A stretch of DNA of 51,535 nt from Oscillospiraceae bacterium (GCA_018380115.1 JAGZUF010000019.1:1-51535), one strand, 5' to 3'. Positions 22,535 to 32,098 are shown, counted from the first letter of the stretch. Notes: generated by a model not told the origin, from the letters alone. Numbers and translations are program-made.

Positions 22535-23902
22535 CTAGCGCAGCAGGAAACCTGCCAGCAGATAACCCGCGCAGCTGACGGCCATTCCTATCAGGCCGTA
22601 CGGAAGCTGGGTGACGGCGTGCTCAATATTGTCTATCTTCGTCATGCCGGAGGTGAACACTGTCACATCACAGTAAAAACACACATGCGCACCGAACGCC
22701 GCGCCGGACACGATGGCCGCCAGCACCAGTATCATATTTCCCTCAAGGGCAGCGCACAGCGGAATGACGATGGCCGCCACAGCCAGTGTGGCGCCCCAGT
22801 TGCTGCCAGAGGCAAAAGTGAGGATGGTGCAGGCAATAAAAGTAATAAATGGCAGCAGCGCCGGGCTCATGAATGGACGCGCTGCAGCCACCACATATTC
22901 CGGCAGGCCAATGGCCACCAGAGAGTCGCGCACCATATAGGCTGCAAACACAATAACGATCATGCCGGCCATATCTTTGATACCGTTCATGCAGGCGCTC
23001 ATCATCTGGCCCCAGCCTGCTGTATGCAGGGCAAGGCACAGGGCTGCCAGTACGGCCAGGGTGAGGATGCAGGCGATGATAACATCACCCGTGGCCAGCA
23101 CAGCGGCAATGAAACAGCCCAGCGGCACAAGAAAGCAGGCCATCTGCCTTGCGCTGCCTGCGGCAGCCTGCGGGGCGTCCAGTTCGCCAGTGTTCAGTGC
23201 CCGGCTCTCAGGGCCGTACAGCTCGCCTGTCTCTGCCGCGCGGCGGTACGCCGTTTTCATGGCACCCATCGGCTTCAGCACGCCCATGCAAAGAAGAAGG
23301 GGAATAAGCAGGGCGGCCCAGCCGTAAAACAGGTAAGGGATCGTGCGGACATATACCTGCATGGGGCTGCCCAGTGCTGCCACCTCGGCATAGCCGGCAA
23401 ATACCGATTGATAGAAGATGGCCCAGGTGCCGAACGGGATAAGGATGCACATAGGAGATGCCGTGGAATCTGCAATATAGGCCAGCATGGCGCGCGGTAT
23501 CTTATTTTTATCGTACAGGCGTGTCATGGTGCCGCGCACGGCAATGCTGGTGAAATCATCTATGAACAGCAAAAGCCCTATCAGCCATGTAAGCAAAAGT
23601 GTGCGCCGCTGGCTGGTGGCAAATTTCATCAGCCTGTCTGCCACCGCGCGGGTAGCGCCCGCGGCAGACCATATGCCCAGAATACACCCGAACAGCGCCA
23701 CGAACAGGGCGTACCACACGGTGTCCTCATCACAGCCTACGGTGTACATCAAATCGATAAACCCGGCAAGGAACCCCGTTTTATATTGCAGGATGCAGCA
23801 CAAAAGCGCCCCGGCAAGCAGGGAAGAAGTGGTGTTTTTTGTCTTGATAGCCATTGCGATGATGACAAGCGGGGGCAGAAGTGTCAAAGCCCCAAGCTCC
23901 AT
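22535..23902 (-). CDS. NhaC-family antiporter, paralog 1
   Basis: A 455-residue polytopic membrane protein of the NhaC/ArcD-like ion transporter superfamily: paired LTWLIGLLLFIDDFTSIAVRGTM and FGTWAIFYQSVFAGY, re-entrant-type DMAGMIVIVFAAYMVRDSLVAIG, and a C-terminal ASGSNWGATLAVAAIVIPL. ATG 23902 follows a weak GGAAGGGG; its paralog at 27594 begins at the equivalent residue. It lies beside the agmatine genes and ends at a shared terminator. Members next to arginine or agmatine genes are thought to exchange amino acid or polyamine substrates and products rather than Na+/H+. Which substrate it carries is inference. Confidence 0.85.
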   Translation of the reverse strand: MELGALTLLPPLVIIAMAIKTKNTTSSLLAGALLCCILQYKTGFLAGFIDLMYTVGCDEDTVWYALFVALFGCILGIWSAAGATRAVADRLMKFATSQRRTLLLTWLIGLLLFIDDFTSIAVRGTMTRLYDKNKIPRAMLAYIADSTASPMCILIPFGTWAIFYQSVFAGYAEVAALGSPMQVYVRTIPYLFYGWAALLIPLLLCMGVLKPMGAMKTAYRRAAETGELYGPESRALNTGELDAPQAAAGSARQMACFLVPLGCFIAAVLATGDVIIACILTLAVLAALCLALHTAGWGQMMSACMNGIKDMAGMIVIVFAAYMVRDSLVAIGLPEYVVAAARPFMSPALLPFITFIACTILTFASGSNWGATLAVAAIVIPLCAALEGNMILVLAAIVSGAAFGAHVCFYCDVTVFTSGMTKIDNIEHAVTQLPYGLIGMAVSCAGYLLAGFLLR

Positions 23903-24107
23903 GCAGGTCACGCCCCTTCCAAAAAGATATCGTGCAAAATTTTCAGCTGGCAAAAAGCTCATATTTTTTCTTGGCTTTGCCGGTATATTTATATGGTATA
24001 CCCAGATGTGGGCGCAATCAATTATTGAATCATGTTATCTTTATGCAGGGCGCATAACAAAAATTTGTAAAAGGGGGGCGCTGTGCGGCCCGGCCCGCGC
24101 AGTGCAC

Positions 24108-24139
24108 AAAAAAAGGACGCCCCGCACCAGCGGGGCGCC
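24108..24139 (-). terminator. terminator of the LuxR-type gene
   Basis: CGCCCCGC pairs with GCGGGGCG; the minus strand then shows seven T (plus-strand A-run 24108-24114). Confidence 0.85.
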
Positions 24140-24154
24140 TGGTATATGCCGGCG

Positions 24155-24925
24155 TCACCTTTTTTTGATAAGCTGAAGCAGCTCTTCATAAGAGTTGATG
24201 TTCAGCTTTTTATAAATATTATCAAAATGTTTGTTCAGCGTGTTCTCTGTAATAAAGAGCTTGTCGCACAGCTCGCTGCGCAGCACATGGTTGCGGATGC
24301 AGTCGATGATTTCACGCTCGCGTTTTGTCAGGCATGTTACAGAGAGCACGGCACCGGCCGGCCCGCCCTGCTGCATGAATACCTGCCCCAGTCCGTCCGG
24401 ATAAAGGGCGTGGGCGCGCAGGCAAAGGTGGCGGTTTATTACCCGCAGCACCTCCAGTTCCTGAATGGAAAAATCTTCGGCGTCCTTTGGGCGGTATAGA
24501 AAAATAGCGCCGTAATAAATGCCCTCGCACCATATTACCATACCCACGCTGTGATACAGGCCAATGGGCTCCATCCAGTTCTTCATGAAAACGGATTTTT
24601 CACGCAGGCCGTCTGGAATGATGTCAGATTCACGGAACACCTCTGCCGCACAGGTGCTGGTGTACCAGTTGATGAAGTCCAGCCGGGAATATTTGTCCAT
24701 GTAAAGCCGCAGGTGTTCGGGCGGTATTTCATTGCTTTTGAAATTAAAACTGACATTAAGGCCGTCTTCACTGCGAAGCAGGTAAGTAAGCGAATGCGAA
24801 TACGGCACAAGCTCTTTCACAGCCCTCAAAACGGTGCCGAACAGGCCGTCGAACGGTTCGTTGTAAATGGCGGCGGTAAGCTCATTCAGGCAGTACCACT
24901 GCGCGCTGCTGATGCCGTGTTCCAT
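24155..24925 (-). CDS. LuxR-type regulator, probably of the agmatine genes
   Basis: A 256-residue cytoplasmic regulator. Residues ~15-170 look like a GAF/PAS-type sensor domain (no membrane segment), and ~195-250 form a LuxR/GerE helix-turn-helix: LTKREREIIDCIRNHVL, then LCDKLFITENTLNKHFDNIY and KLNINSYEEL. Many agmatine deiminase clusters are run by LuxR-family activators (AguR in enterococci and lactococci, though those are membrane proteins). It is divergent from the aguB-aguA-antiporter operon, with both promoters in the shared 291-bp spacer. Agmatine or a related signal as ligand is inference. Confidence 0.8.
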   Translation of the reverse strand: MEHGISSAQWYCLNELTAAIYNEPFDGLFGTVLRAVKELVPYSHSLTYLLRSEDGLNVSFNFKSNEIPPEHLRLYMDKYSRLDFINWYTSTCAAEVFRESDIIPDGLREKSVFMKNWMEPIGLYHSVGMVIWCEGIYYGAIFLYRPKDAEDFSIQELEVLRVINRHLCLRAHALYPDGLGQVFMQQGGPAGAVLSVTCLTKREREIIDCIRNHVLRSELCDKLFITENTLNKHFDNIYKKLNINSYEELLQLIKKR

Positions 24926-25017
24926 TCATCTACACCCCTTTTTTACCGTATGCACAGCCCGCCGCCGAAAATGCCCCTGCGCCTGAGAAGCCGTGCCTGT
25001 GTCAAACCGACGGTTTT

Positions 25018-25046
25018 ATGCTAACAGAGATACAAAGTCATGTCAA
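25018..25046 (-). promoter_or_regulatory. promoter of the LuxR-type gene
   Basis: Minus-strand TTGACA (25046-25041) and TAGCAT (25023-25018) have an exact 17-base spacer. Confidence 0.7.
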
Positions 25047-25125
25047 GGTAAAAACCGGGCTTACAAATAACATTATAAGCTGTTTTACTAAAAATTAATT
25101 ACTTCAATATTATAATTCTGTGTAA

Positions 25126-25154
25126 TTGTAACATTGAAGATGTCCGGCTAAAAT
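25126..25154 (+). promoter_or_regulatory. promoter of the agmatine operon
   Basis: TTGTAA (25126-25131) and TAAAAT (25149-25154), spacer 17. The A/T-rich DNA just upstream (25090-25126), with ATTAC...GTAAT half-sites at 25098 and 25122, is the natural place for the LuxR-type activator. Confidence 0.6.
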
Positions 25155-25216
25155 GAAAAGCACAGACAGGGCGGCTGAAAGCCCTGCAAAAGAAAAAGAA
25201 ATGAGGTCGCTTTTTT

Positions 25217-26326
25217 ATGAAACCAGTGAAAAATTTTATGGACTGCTGGGATTATTCTACTGAAGAGCTTCTGGCGCTGGCAGACCTGATCCGCCGCCTG
25301 AAAAAGGACGCTTATGAAGGCACGGTGCCCAAGCTGTTGAAAGGGCAGTCGCTTGCCATGATTTTCAACGGGAATTCCACCCGCACACGCGTATCCTTTG
25401 AGGTGGCCGCCCAGCAGCTGGGCGCGCACGCGCTGTTCCTCACAGGTGGGCCGGAGGGCGAGCTGCACCTTGGCAAACGAGAGACCATTGGCGACACTGC
25501 GCGTGTTATCTCCAGCATGGTGGACGGTATTGCCATGCGCTGGCGCAATACAAAAGAGATGGAAGAATTTGCTGCGCAGTGCAGCGTACCGTTTTTCAAT
25601 GGAATGGACCACACCCGTCACCCCACACAGACTCTGTGCGATTTTGTCACTATTCTGGAGCATCTGCCCGAAGGCAAAACACTGAAGGATATCCGCCTCA
25701 CCTTTATAGGCGCCACCGGCGTGCGCGAAACATCGGCCAACGACCTTGCCAAGCTTCTGCCGCGCTTCGGCGCCACCGTGGTGCTGTGCAGCCCGGAAGG
25801 GCACACGCTGGGCGGCGAAAAAGACAACAATCCGGAATGGATGATCCAGCGCAGCCTGGCCTGCCGCGAACAGGCGGTAAAAGAAGGCGGAGGCCGCATC
25901 CTCACGCTGCACGACCCCGTAGAAGCTGTGCAGGGCGCCGATTTTGTCTATACCGGCTGCTTCTGCTATGAGGGCACTGAGAGCAAAAGTGATTTTGAAT
26001 ATTTCCAAGAGGTGTTCCTCGACAAGGGCTTCCAGGTGAACAAGGCTCTGCTTGCACACTGCCCCGGTGCCAGAACCATGCACTATCTGCCCGCGCTGCG
26101 CGGCAAGGAAATGGATGATTACGCCATGGATTTCGAGGGCTCGCTTCTGTGGCAGCAGGCTGAAAACCGCCTGCACACCCAGCGCGGCCTGCTGGCATAC
26201 CTGATGGGCCCGCGCACCAACCAGCCCAGCGGTGCAGAACTGGCCGAGGAAGAATCTATCGTGCGGGAAAAGATAGACTACATGAACAAAAAATTTGGCA
26301 CCCAGCTTACACACGCCACAGTTTGA
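25217..26326 (+). CDS. putrescine carbamoyltransferase-like transcarbamylase
   Basis: A 369-residue transcarbamylase of the ornithine/putrescine type. In the agmatine deiminase route it would split N-carbamoylputrescine to putrescine and carbamoyl phosphate. The carbamoyl-phosphate loop STRTR is at 54-58 and HPTQ at 135-138. The usual HCLP motif reads HYLP (289-292), an unusual change next to the catalytic region. The C-terminal AENRLHTQRGLLAYLMG and a helical tail resemble putrescine carbamoyltransferases, which use such a tail for trimer assembly. It lies immediately upstream of agmatine deiminase, which supports aguB over argF. The exact substrate is inferred from context. Confidence 0.8.
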   Translation: MKPVKNFMDCWDYSTEELLALADLIRRLKKDAYEGTVPKLLKGQSLAMIFNGNSTRTRVSFEVAAQQLGAHALFLTGGPEGELHLGKRETIGDTARVISSMVDGIAMRWRNTKEMEEFAAQCSVPFFNGMDHTRHPTQTLCDFVTILEHLPEGKTLKDIRLTFIGATGVRETSANDLAKLLPRFGATVVLCSPEGHTLGGEKDNNPEWMIQRSLACREQAVKEGGGRILTLHDPVEAVQGADFVYTGCFCYEGTESKSDFEYFQEVFLDKGFQVNKALLAHCPGARTMHYLPALRGKEMDDYAMDFEGSLLWQQAENRLHTQRGLLAYLMGPRTNQPSGAELAEEESIVREKIDYMNKKFGTQLTHATV

Positions 26327-26384
26327 ACAGGCACCGGGGGCTGTGCGCCCGGTATCATATACAGAAAGAAAGGTTGGATGGAAT

Positions 26385-27515
26385 ATGTCGTCACATCTGC
26401 TGAAAACACTGCCCTGTGAGGATGGCTTCGTGATGCCTGCAGAGTTTGAGCCGCAGGCCGCCGTATGGCTGCTGGTGGGCGGGGCTTACTCTCACTGGCA
26501 TAACGGCGGGTTCAAGATACGTGAAACACAGGTGAACCTGGCCAGGGCCATCAACGCCGCAGGCACCCATGTGAACATTGGTGTTCCCAATGACCTGTAT
26601 CTGGAAACCGAGTACATCTTCGCCGGGCTGGACGTCTCTATCTACGAGATGTCGCTGGACAACTGCTGGCCTCGCGACAGCGGCGCTATCTATGTGAAAA
26701 ACCGTAAAACAGGCGAAGTGCGCGGGGTGGATTTCAAATTTAACGCCTGGGGCGGCGATTCCACCGGCGCCATGATAAGCTATGCCAACGACGACCTGGC
26801 CGCGCGCAAGATGTTGCAGGCCACTGGGCACGACCGCTATAAAACCACCTTTGTGCTGGAGGGCGGCTCGATTATTGCAGACGGTGAGGGCACGGTGATT
26901 ACCACAGAGAGCTGCCTGCTGAACCCGAACCGCAACCCCGGCCTGACAAGGCAGCAAATTGAGGAAAAGCTGAGGACTTACCTGGGCTTTGAGAAGGTTA
27001 TCTGGCTGAACGAAGGCATCGATTTGAGCGCAGGCGAAACCGACGGCCATGTGGACGATATCTGCTCATTCATCGGGCCTGCCGAGGTGGTGTGCTGCTA
27101 TACGGAAGACACCACCAATGAATACTATAAGGTGTTCAAAAACTGCTACGAGATATTGTGCAATTCCACAGATGCAAAGGGCCGCAAACTGAAGGTGCAC
27201 AAGCTTACGGCGTGCAAGCCCTTCCGCATTACAAAAGAAGAGGCGGAAAATGTGCTGGTATCGCAGGGAGTTGGCCAGAACCCGGACGGAAAATGGCGCA
27301 AAGAGGGCGATTTTGCCGTGCCCAGCTACGCCAACTTCCTTATTACCAACGGCTCTATCATTTTTCCCGTCTATGGCCTGGATACTGATGAGGAGGCCGT
27401 GGCTTGCTTGGAGAGGATTGTGGCGGGCCGCTATACTGTGCGCCCGGTAAACGCGCACGAGATTGCGCTGTGCGGCGGCTCTATCCACTGCTTTACCCAG
27501 CAGGTGGCAAAGTAA
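26385..27515 (+). CDS. aguA: agmatine deiminase
   Basis: Converts agmatine to N-carbamoylputrescine and ammonia. The 376-residue pentein-fold enzyme has MPAEFEPQAAVWL at the start, DNCWPRDSGAIYV (substrate-binding Trp-Arg-Asp), the FNAWGG loop, LEGGSI (Glu), the catalytic His in ETDGHVDDI, and the nucleophile Cys369 in CGGSIHCFTQ. ATG 26385 gives the family's usual N-terminus; AGAAAGG lies upstream. It is the middle gene of the operon with the transcarbamylase (59 bp upstream) and the antiporter (79 bp downstream). Together they yield putrescine, ammonia and carbamoyl phosphate. Confidence 0.95.
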   Translation: MSSHLLKTLPCEDGFVMPAEFEPQAAVWLLVGGAYSHWHNGGFKIRETQVNLARAINAAGTHVNIGVPNDLYLETEYIFAGLDVSIYEMSLDNCWPRDSGAIYVKNRKTGEVRGVDFKFNAWGGDSTGAMISYANDDLAARKMLQATGHDRYKTTFVLEGGSIIADGEGTVITTESCLLNPNRNPGLTRQQIEEKLRTYLGFEKVIWLNEGIDLSAGETDGHVDDICSFIGPAEVVCCYTEDTTNEYYKVFKNCYEILCNSTDAKGRKLKVHKLTACKPFRITKEEAENVLVSQGVGQNPDGKWRKEGDFAVPSYANFLITNGSIIFPVYGLDTDEEAVACLERIVAGRYTVRPVNAHEIALCGGSIHCFTQQVAK

Positions 27516-27593
27516 GGCGCCCGTGCGCAGCAACACTATGCCCCGGCGGGAGAGATGGATGCCGCCGGGGCGCACAGGAAAGAGGAGGATGTT

Positions 27594-28964
27594 ATGGAAC
27601 TTGGTATCCTGACGCTGCTGCCACCTGTCGTCATCCTGCTGGTGGCGCTGAAGACCAGGAACACCACGTCTTCGCTGGTGGCAGGCGCGCTTTTATGCTG
27701 CGTGCTGCAATACAAAACAGGTTTTCTCACAGGCTTTATTGATTTGATGTACGCTGTGGGCTGTGACGAAGATACCATATGGTATGTGCTGTTTGTGGCA
27801 TTATTTGGGTGTGTGCTGGGCATATGGGCCCACACGGGGGCCACACGTGCCCTGGCAGAACAGCTTCAAAAATATGCCACCAACCAGCGGCGCACGCTGC
27901 TGCTCACCTGGGTGATTGGCATTCTGGTATTTATTGACGATTTCACGAGCATTGCCGTGCGCGGCACCATGACGAAGCTGTATGACAAAAATAAAATACC
28001 GCGCGCCATGCTCAGCTACATTACAGACGCACAGGCCTCGCCGCTGAATGCGCTGATCCCCATCGGCACCTGGGGCATTTTTTATCAGTCCGTATTTGCA
28101 GGTTACGAGGAAGTAGCCGCGATGGGCGACAGCATGAGCGTATACAATTCTACCGTGCCTTTTATCTTCTATGGCTGGGTGTCTGTCGCCATTGCCCTGC
28201 TGGTGGCCCTGGGAGTTCTCCGGCCCATGGGCGCCATGAAAAAGGCATATGAGCGCGCGCAGACCACCGGCCGGCTGTATTCTGAGGAAAGCACTGCGCT
28301 GAATACAGAGCAGGGGGAAGAAGCGCCGCTGGAGCCTGCCAAAACGAAAAAGCTGCTGGCCGGCTTCCTTGTACCGCTGGCGGCATTCATCATCGTCGTG
28401 CTTATCAACGGCGATGTCATTCTGGGTTCGCTTGTCGCCATTACGGCTGCACTCGTGCTGTTCTTAGTGCTGCGCCTGGCGCGCTGGACAGAGCTGATGA
28501 AGGCCTGCATGCAGGGCATTACCGATATGGTGCCCATGATTGTCATCGTATTCGCGGCCTATATGGTGCGCGACTCCCTCATTGCTATCGGCATGCCTGA
28601 ATATGTCATTTCCATTGCACGCCCGTTTATGAGCCCGGCACTGCTGCCCGTGCTCACCTTTGTAATTTGTGCGCTGCTTGCGTTCATGTCCGGCACCAAC
28701 TGGGGGTCTACGCTTCCGGTGGCGGCCGTCGTCATCCCGCTGTGCGCTTCCGTGGGCGGCAATATGCCCATGGTGCTCTCTGCGGTTATCTCTGGCGCGG
28801 CATTCGGTGCGCATGCCTGCTTCTACTGTGATGTCACTATCTTTACCTCCGGCATGACGAAGATAGACAATATGGAACACGCCACCACACAGCTTCCCTA
28901 TTGTCTTATTGGCGCCGGGGTTACCACGGTGCTGTATCTGGCGGCAGGCTTTTTATTCCTGTGA
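27594..28964 (+). CDS. NhaC-family antiporter, paralog 2 (putative agmatine/putrescine exchanger)
   Basis: A 456-residue membrane protein closely similar along its length to the NhaC gene at 22535: the same MELG start, VGCDEDT, LVFIDDFTSIAVRGTMTKLYD, GTWGIFYQSVFAGYEEV, RDSLIAIGMPEY, MSGTNWGSTLPVAAVVIPL and CFYCDVTIFTSGMTKIDN. AGAGGAGG precedes ATG 27594. As last gene of the agmatine operon it occupies the place of the agmatine/putrescine antiporter AguD of other bacteria, which belongs to another family (APC). Functional replacement is therefore an attractive inference. A strong terminator follows 27 bases after the stop. Confidence 0.85.
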   Translation: MELGILTLLPPVVILLVALKTRNTTSSLVAGALLCCVLQYKTGFLTGFIDLMYAVGCDEDTIWYVLFVALFGCVLGIWAHTGATRALAEQLQKYATNQRRTLLLTWVIGILVFIDDFTSIAVRGTMTKLYDKNKIPRAMLSYITDAQASPLNALIPIGTWGIFYQSVFAGYEEVAAMGDSMSVYNSTVPFIFYGWVSVAIALLVALGVLRPMGAMKKAYERAQTTGRLYSEESTALNTEQGEEAPLEPAKTKKLLAGFLVPLAAFIIVVLINGDVILGSLVAITAALVLFLVLRLARWTELMKACMQGITDMVPMIVIVFAAYMVRDSLIAIGMPEYVISIARPFMSPALLPVLTFVICALLAFMSGTNWGSTLPVAAVVIPLCASVGGNMPMVLSAVISGAAFGAHACFYCDVTIFTSGMTKIDNMEHATTQLPYCLIGAGVTTVLYLAAGFLFL

Positions 28965-29302
28965 TGCCCCCAGAGGGCTTGCCCTCCTGTCAAATGAAAC
29001 GGCCCGGTTTTTACCGGGCCGTTTCATTTGTTAGGAAGCCCGCCAGCGGTACAGGCGGTGCCTTGCAAAAAACTTTTACTTCCGGTAGCGGGCGAAGCGG
29101 GCCGCAGCCGGCCTGGCTTGCCGGGCAGGAAAACTTTTGGGGGAAACCCTTCTCCGGAACAGGGCTTTTCCCCGTTACGGGCCGAGGGGCATGTGATGCT
29201 GAATGAAAGAAATTCCAGTGCACTTTGCGGCAGATGCCCGTCATAAGCCCTTACAGAGCCGGGCCGCCCCGGCCTAGAACCGGCGGCGACGGCCGTAAAG
29301 GC
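28965..29302. other. spacer between convergent transcripts
   Basis: 338 bases without a gene. Besides the terminator at 28992 there is a weak long-range stem, TAAGCC...GGCTTA, between ~29245 and ~29302 that touches the stop of the minus-strand gene. I see nothing else. Confidence 0.5.
28992..29029. terminator. bidirectional terminator after the agmatine operon
   Basis: AAATGAAACGGCCCGG (28992-29007) pairs perfectly over 16 bp with CCGGGCCGTTTCATTT (29014-29029). Confidence 0.9.
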
Positions 29303-30535
29303 TTACGCCAGCTGTGCGCCTTTGGGCGCATCCTCTTGCAGAGGCGCCTTTTTGCGATAGTTCACCGAGACATCTATATCGTTTTCCAAATTATACAAGA
29401 TATCCTCCAGCGGGGGAAAAAAGGAGGAAAGCGCCTCGCTGCGCACGTGGATGCCATCGTAAAAATCGGCGTTCGTCAGGCCCATGGCATAGGGGTTGTA
29501 GCTGCCGTACACCGGCACGTCCAGCTGCTTTGCGATGCGGCGGATCAGCGGCTCTGTGGCCACAAAGCCGCTGTAATGCCCGGCGTTTTCCATGGCATTG
29601 TCATAGGCGATAGGATGGTAGGGGGAAAGCAGGAACACCACGCGGATGCCCTTTTCCTGCAGATACTGCACGAATTTTGTGAACAGCTCAATGCGCTCTT
29701 CCTCCGGCTTTTCATAATATTCCATGCGGAAGAAGTTGCCCGTCTGCTCCAGCGCGGCGGCGTCCACCGATTCCTGCGGCTGCGTGCGGAACGAACGGCT
29801 GTACACAATGCTGCCGTCAGAGCGCATTACCTCGGTGTCCTGCGCCATCACGTCACCCTCCACAGCCTGAGGCTTCACCACTTCGCCCTGGGCAGAGAGA
29901 AAGTATGTGAGGTTGCCCTGAAAATAGCTGGGGGAGTACAGGGCCTCCCATTTCATGGTGGGGTCTTCGGTCTCGAAATCCGTCTCTATACCAAGGTCGC
30001 GCAGAAGAAATTCGGCATACAGGGCCTTGTCGCTGCGCGGGTCCACCGCGTCCTCGCCGCCGAACACCCAGGGGTCCACCCCGATGATGATGTTCTGCGG
30101 CACGGCGCCGCGCTGCTCGAACAGGTAATAGGTGCCCATCAGGTCATACATGTCTGCGCCCGTGATGGCGCAGTTGTAAAAGCTGTCCGTCCTGAGCATC
30201 TCGCTGGATATCATCATCACACGGCTGGAGCCCAGGGCAATGGTGGCGGGCACATTCTCCATGTTGTGCACAAAGGTCTTGATGATCTTGCGCTGGCTGT
30301 TGTTCAGCCGCTCGGCCCCCACCACGTCGTGGCCGTTCAGCATCAGCTCCACCACGTCGCGCAGCTCCTGGTCCCCCTGAAAATAGCCCTGGCAGTCCAC
30401 CTTGAAATTGAACAGTACCATGAACAGAAAAAGGGGCACGAAGGCTGCTGCGCCGATGGCAAGGCGCCCGGCCCAGAAAAGCTTTTTCACCGGCCCGGGC
30501 AGTGCGCTGCGGCGCCCCTGCGTTTTCTTCTCCAT
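29303..30535 (-). CDS. SGNH-type partner of MBOAT O-acyltransferase (DltD/AlgX-like)
   Basis: A 410-residue protein with one N-terminal membrane anchor (~25-45) and an extracellular SGNH-hydrolase-like domain. The nucleophile block is GSSRV (102-106) and the catalytic Asp/His pair is in YDGIHV (Asp360, His363). Such proteins act after an MBOAT protein to move an acyl group, often acetyl, onto a cell-surface glycan. It lies 15 bases after the MBOAT gene, last in the polysaccharide operon. The acceptor is presumably the glycan made by the upstream genes. Confidence 0.8.
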   Translation of the reverse strand: MEKKTQGRRSALPGPVKKLFWAGRLAIGAAAFVPLFLFMVLFNFKVDCQGYFQGDQELRDVVELMLNGHDVVGAERLNNSQRKIIKTFVHNMENVPATIALGSSRVMMISSEMLRTDSFYNCAITGADMYDLMGTYYLFEQRGAVPQNIIIGVDPWVFGGEDAVDPRSDKALYAEFLLRDLGIETDFETEDPTMKWEALYSPSYFQGNLTYFLSAQGEVVKPQAVEGDVMAQDTEVMRSDGSIVYSRSFRTQPQESVDAAALEQTGNFFRMEYYEKPEEERIELFTKFVQYLQEKGIRVVFLLSPYHPIAYDNAMENAGHYSGFVATEPLIRRIAKQLDVPVYGSYNPYAMGLTNADFYDGIHVRSEALSSFFPPLEDILYNLENDIDVSVNYRKKAPLQEDAPKGAQLA

Positions 30536-30550
30536 CTGCCGCGCCCCCTT

Positions 30551-32023
30551 TCAGAAGTTCTGGTAAATGAACGCCGATTTGCCGAACGCCCCGCAGAACA
30601 GAATCATGGCGGCCAGCGCATAATACAAAAGCCAGCGCAGCACAAGAGGGTAGCGGCGGATGAACTCGTGCATGGGCACGCCGAAGGCCTCCAGCCCCTC
30701 GGTGAAGGCAAGGCCCACCAGCAGCGTCAGCGTCATCTTCAAATCAAACCCGATGGTCACCAGCACTTCGCGGAAGGCTTCGAAATCTGTGAATATGGCG
30801 CCCCAGCCGGTGAACAGGTGGCCGTATATCCAGGCCGCATCCTCGAAGGTGGCAGCCCGGAAGAACACGATGCAGCTTGTGAACAGAAGGTATGTGCACG
30901 CCACTTTGAAAAAGGCACGCGTGGGCCTTGTGCGGTAAAGCGGGTTATATTTTTCCGCCTTTTTGCGCCAGCCTGCAGTGGCTTTTCCAATGCACATGTA
31001 AATGCCGTTCAAAAGCCCCCACACCACATAGGTAAGGCTGGCACCGTGCCACAGGCCGCTTGTGAGGAACACGACGACTTGGTTCAGATACTGGCGGAAT
31101 TTGCCCTTTCGGTTGCCGCCGAGGGGAATGTACAAATAATCGCGAAACCAGTTGGTGAGGCTGATATGCCAGCGCCGCCACAGCTCGGTAAAGCTGTGCG
31201 CGGCCAGCGGGCGGCGGAAATTTTCCATCAGGCGGATGCCGAACATCTCGCCCGCGCCGATGGCGATGTCTGTGCAGGCGGAAAAATCACAGTATAGCTG
31301 GTACGAGAACAGAACGCTGGCCAGAAGAAACACGGGGCCCGTATAGGCCTCCTGCCCCACGTTGCCATACACAGCGGCCACGATGACGCCGATGTTGTCC
31401 GCCACCACCAGCTTTTTGAACAGGCCCCACAAAATGCGGAACATACCGCCGCAGAAGCGCCCGTATTCGAACGGCGCAGGCGAAGCAAGCTGCGGCAGGA
31501 CGTGCTCGCCGCGCTCGATGGGGCCGGTGACGATGCAGGGGAAAAAGCTGACGAACAGCGCATAGTGCACGATATTGTGCTCGGCGGGCTTGCCGCGGTA
31601 TACGTCTATAGCGTAGCCCAGCGCCATAAAGGCAAAATAGCTGATGCCCAGCGGCACGGCAAAGCCCGGCGCTGTAAAGGCGTCTTTTTGCCCAAACAAG
31701 CCCCACAGCCCATTCAGCCACTGCGTCACCATGCCGGCGTACTTGTAAAAGCCAAGGCTGCCGATGCACACGGCCACGCATACGGCCAGCACGGCTTTGC
31801 GCGCCGCAGGGCGCTGCGCGCGCTCCAGCACAAGGCCGGCGCCCCAGGTGGCGAGTGTGGCTGCGCAAAGCAGCACGATATAGCCCGCGTTGGCCGGGTC
31901 GTACAGGTAGAACACATAGCTGCAGCACAAAAGCCACGCAGCCCGCGCAATGCGCGGAAGGATATAATACACAAGTGCCGCAACCGCCAGAAATATGAAA
32001 AATGCAAGGGTGATGAAATTCAT
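30551..32023 (-). CDS. MBOAT-family O-acyltransferase
   Basis: A 490-residue multi-pass membrane acyltransferase of the AlgI/DltB type. It has the signature ELWRRWHISLTNWFRDYLYIPLGGNR, then VFLTSGLWHGASLTYVVWG with the active-site His (~330), and YFAFMALGYAIDVYRGK earlier. It passes acyl groups across the membrane to the SGNH partner encoded next. ATG 32023 gives the usual hydrophobic start; a longer frame to 32044 adds seven residues and has no better ribosome site. O-acetylation of the exported polysaccharide is the likely role. Confidence 0.92.
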   Translation of the reverse strand: MNFITLAFFIFLAVAALVYYILPRIARAAWLLCCSYVFYLYDPANAGYIVLLCAATLATWGAGLVLERAQRPAARKAVLAVCVAVCIGSLGFYKYAGMVTQWLNGLWGLFGQKDAFTAPGFAVPLGISYFAFMALGYAIDVYRGKPAEHNIVHYALFVSFFPCIVTGPIERGEHVLPQLASPAPFEYGRFCGGMFRILWGLFKKLVVADNIGVIVAAVYGNVGQEAYTGPVFLLASVLFSYQLYCDFSACTDIAIGAGEMFGIRLMENFRRPLAAHSFTELWRRWHISLTNWFRDYLYIPLGGNRKGKFRQYLNQVVVFLTSGLWHGASLTYVVWGLLNGIYMCIGKATAGWRKKAEKYNPLYRTRPTRAFFKVACTYLLFTSCIVFFRAATFEDAAWIYGHLFTGWGAIFTDFEAFREVLVTIGFDLKMTLTLLVGLAFTEGLEAFGVPMHEFIRRYPLVLRWLLYYALAAMILFCGAFGKSAFIYQNF

Positions 32024-32098
32024 CGCAGCTTCACTCCGCCTCACACAAGGTTTGCGCGCCGCAACCGCGCTGTGCTGAAAACCGCCTGCCGGACGGCG

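Noticed and set aside
29225..31297. 690-residue plus-strand frame opposite the SGNH and MBOAT genes
   Set aside because: It spans two real genes and their junction, is His/Gly-rich and has no ribosome site.
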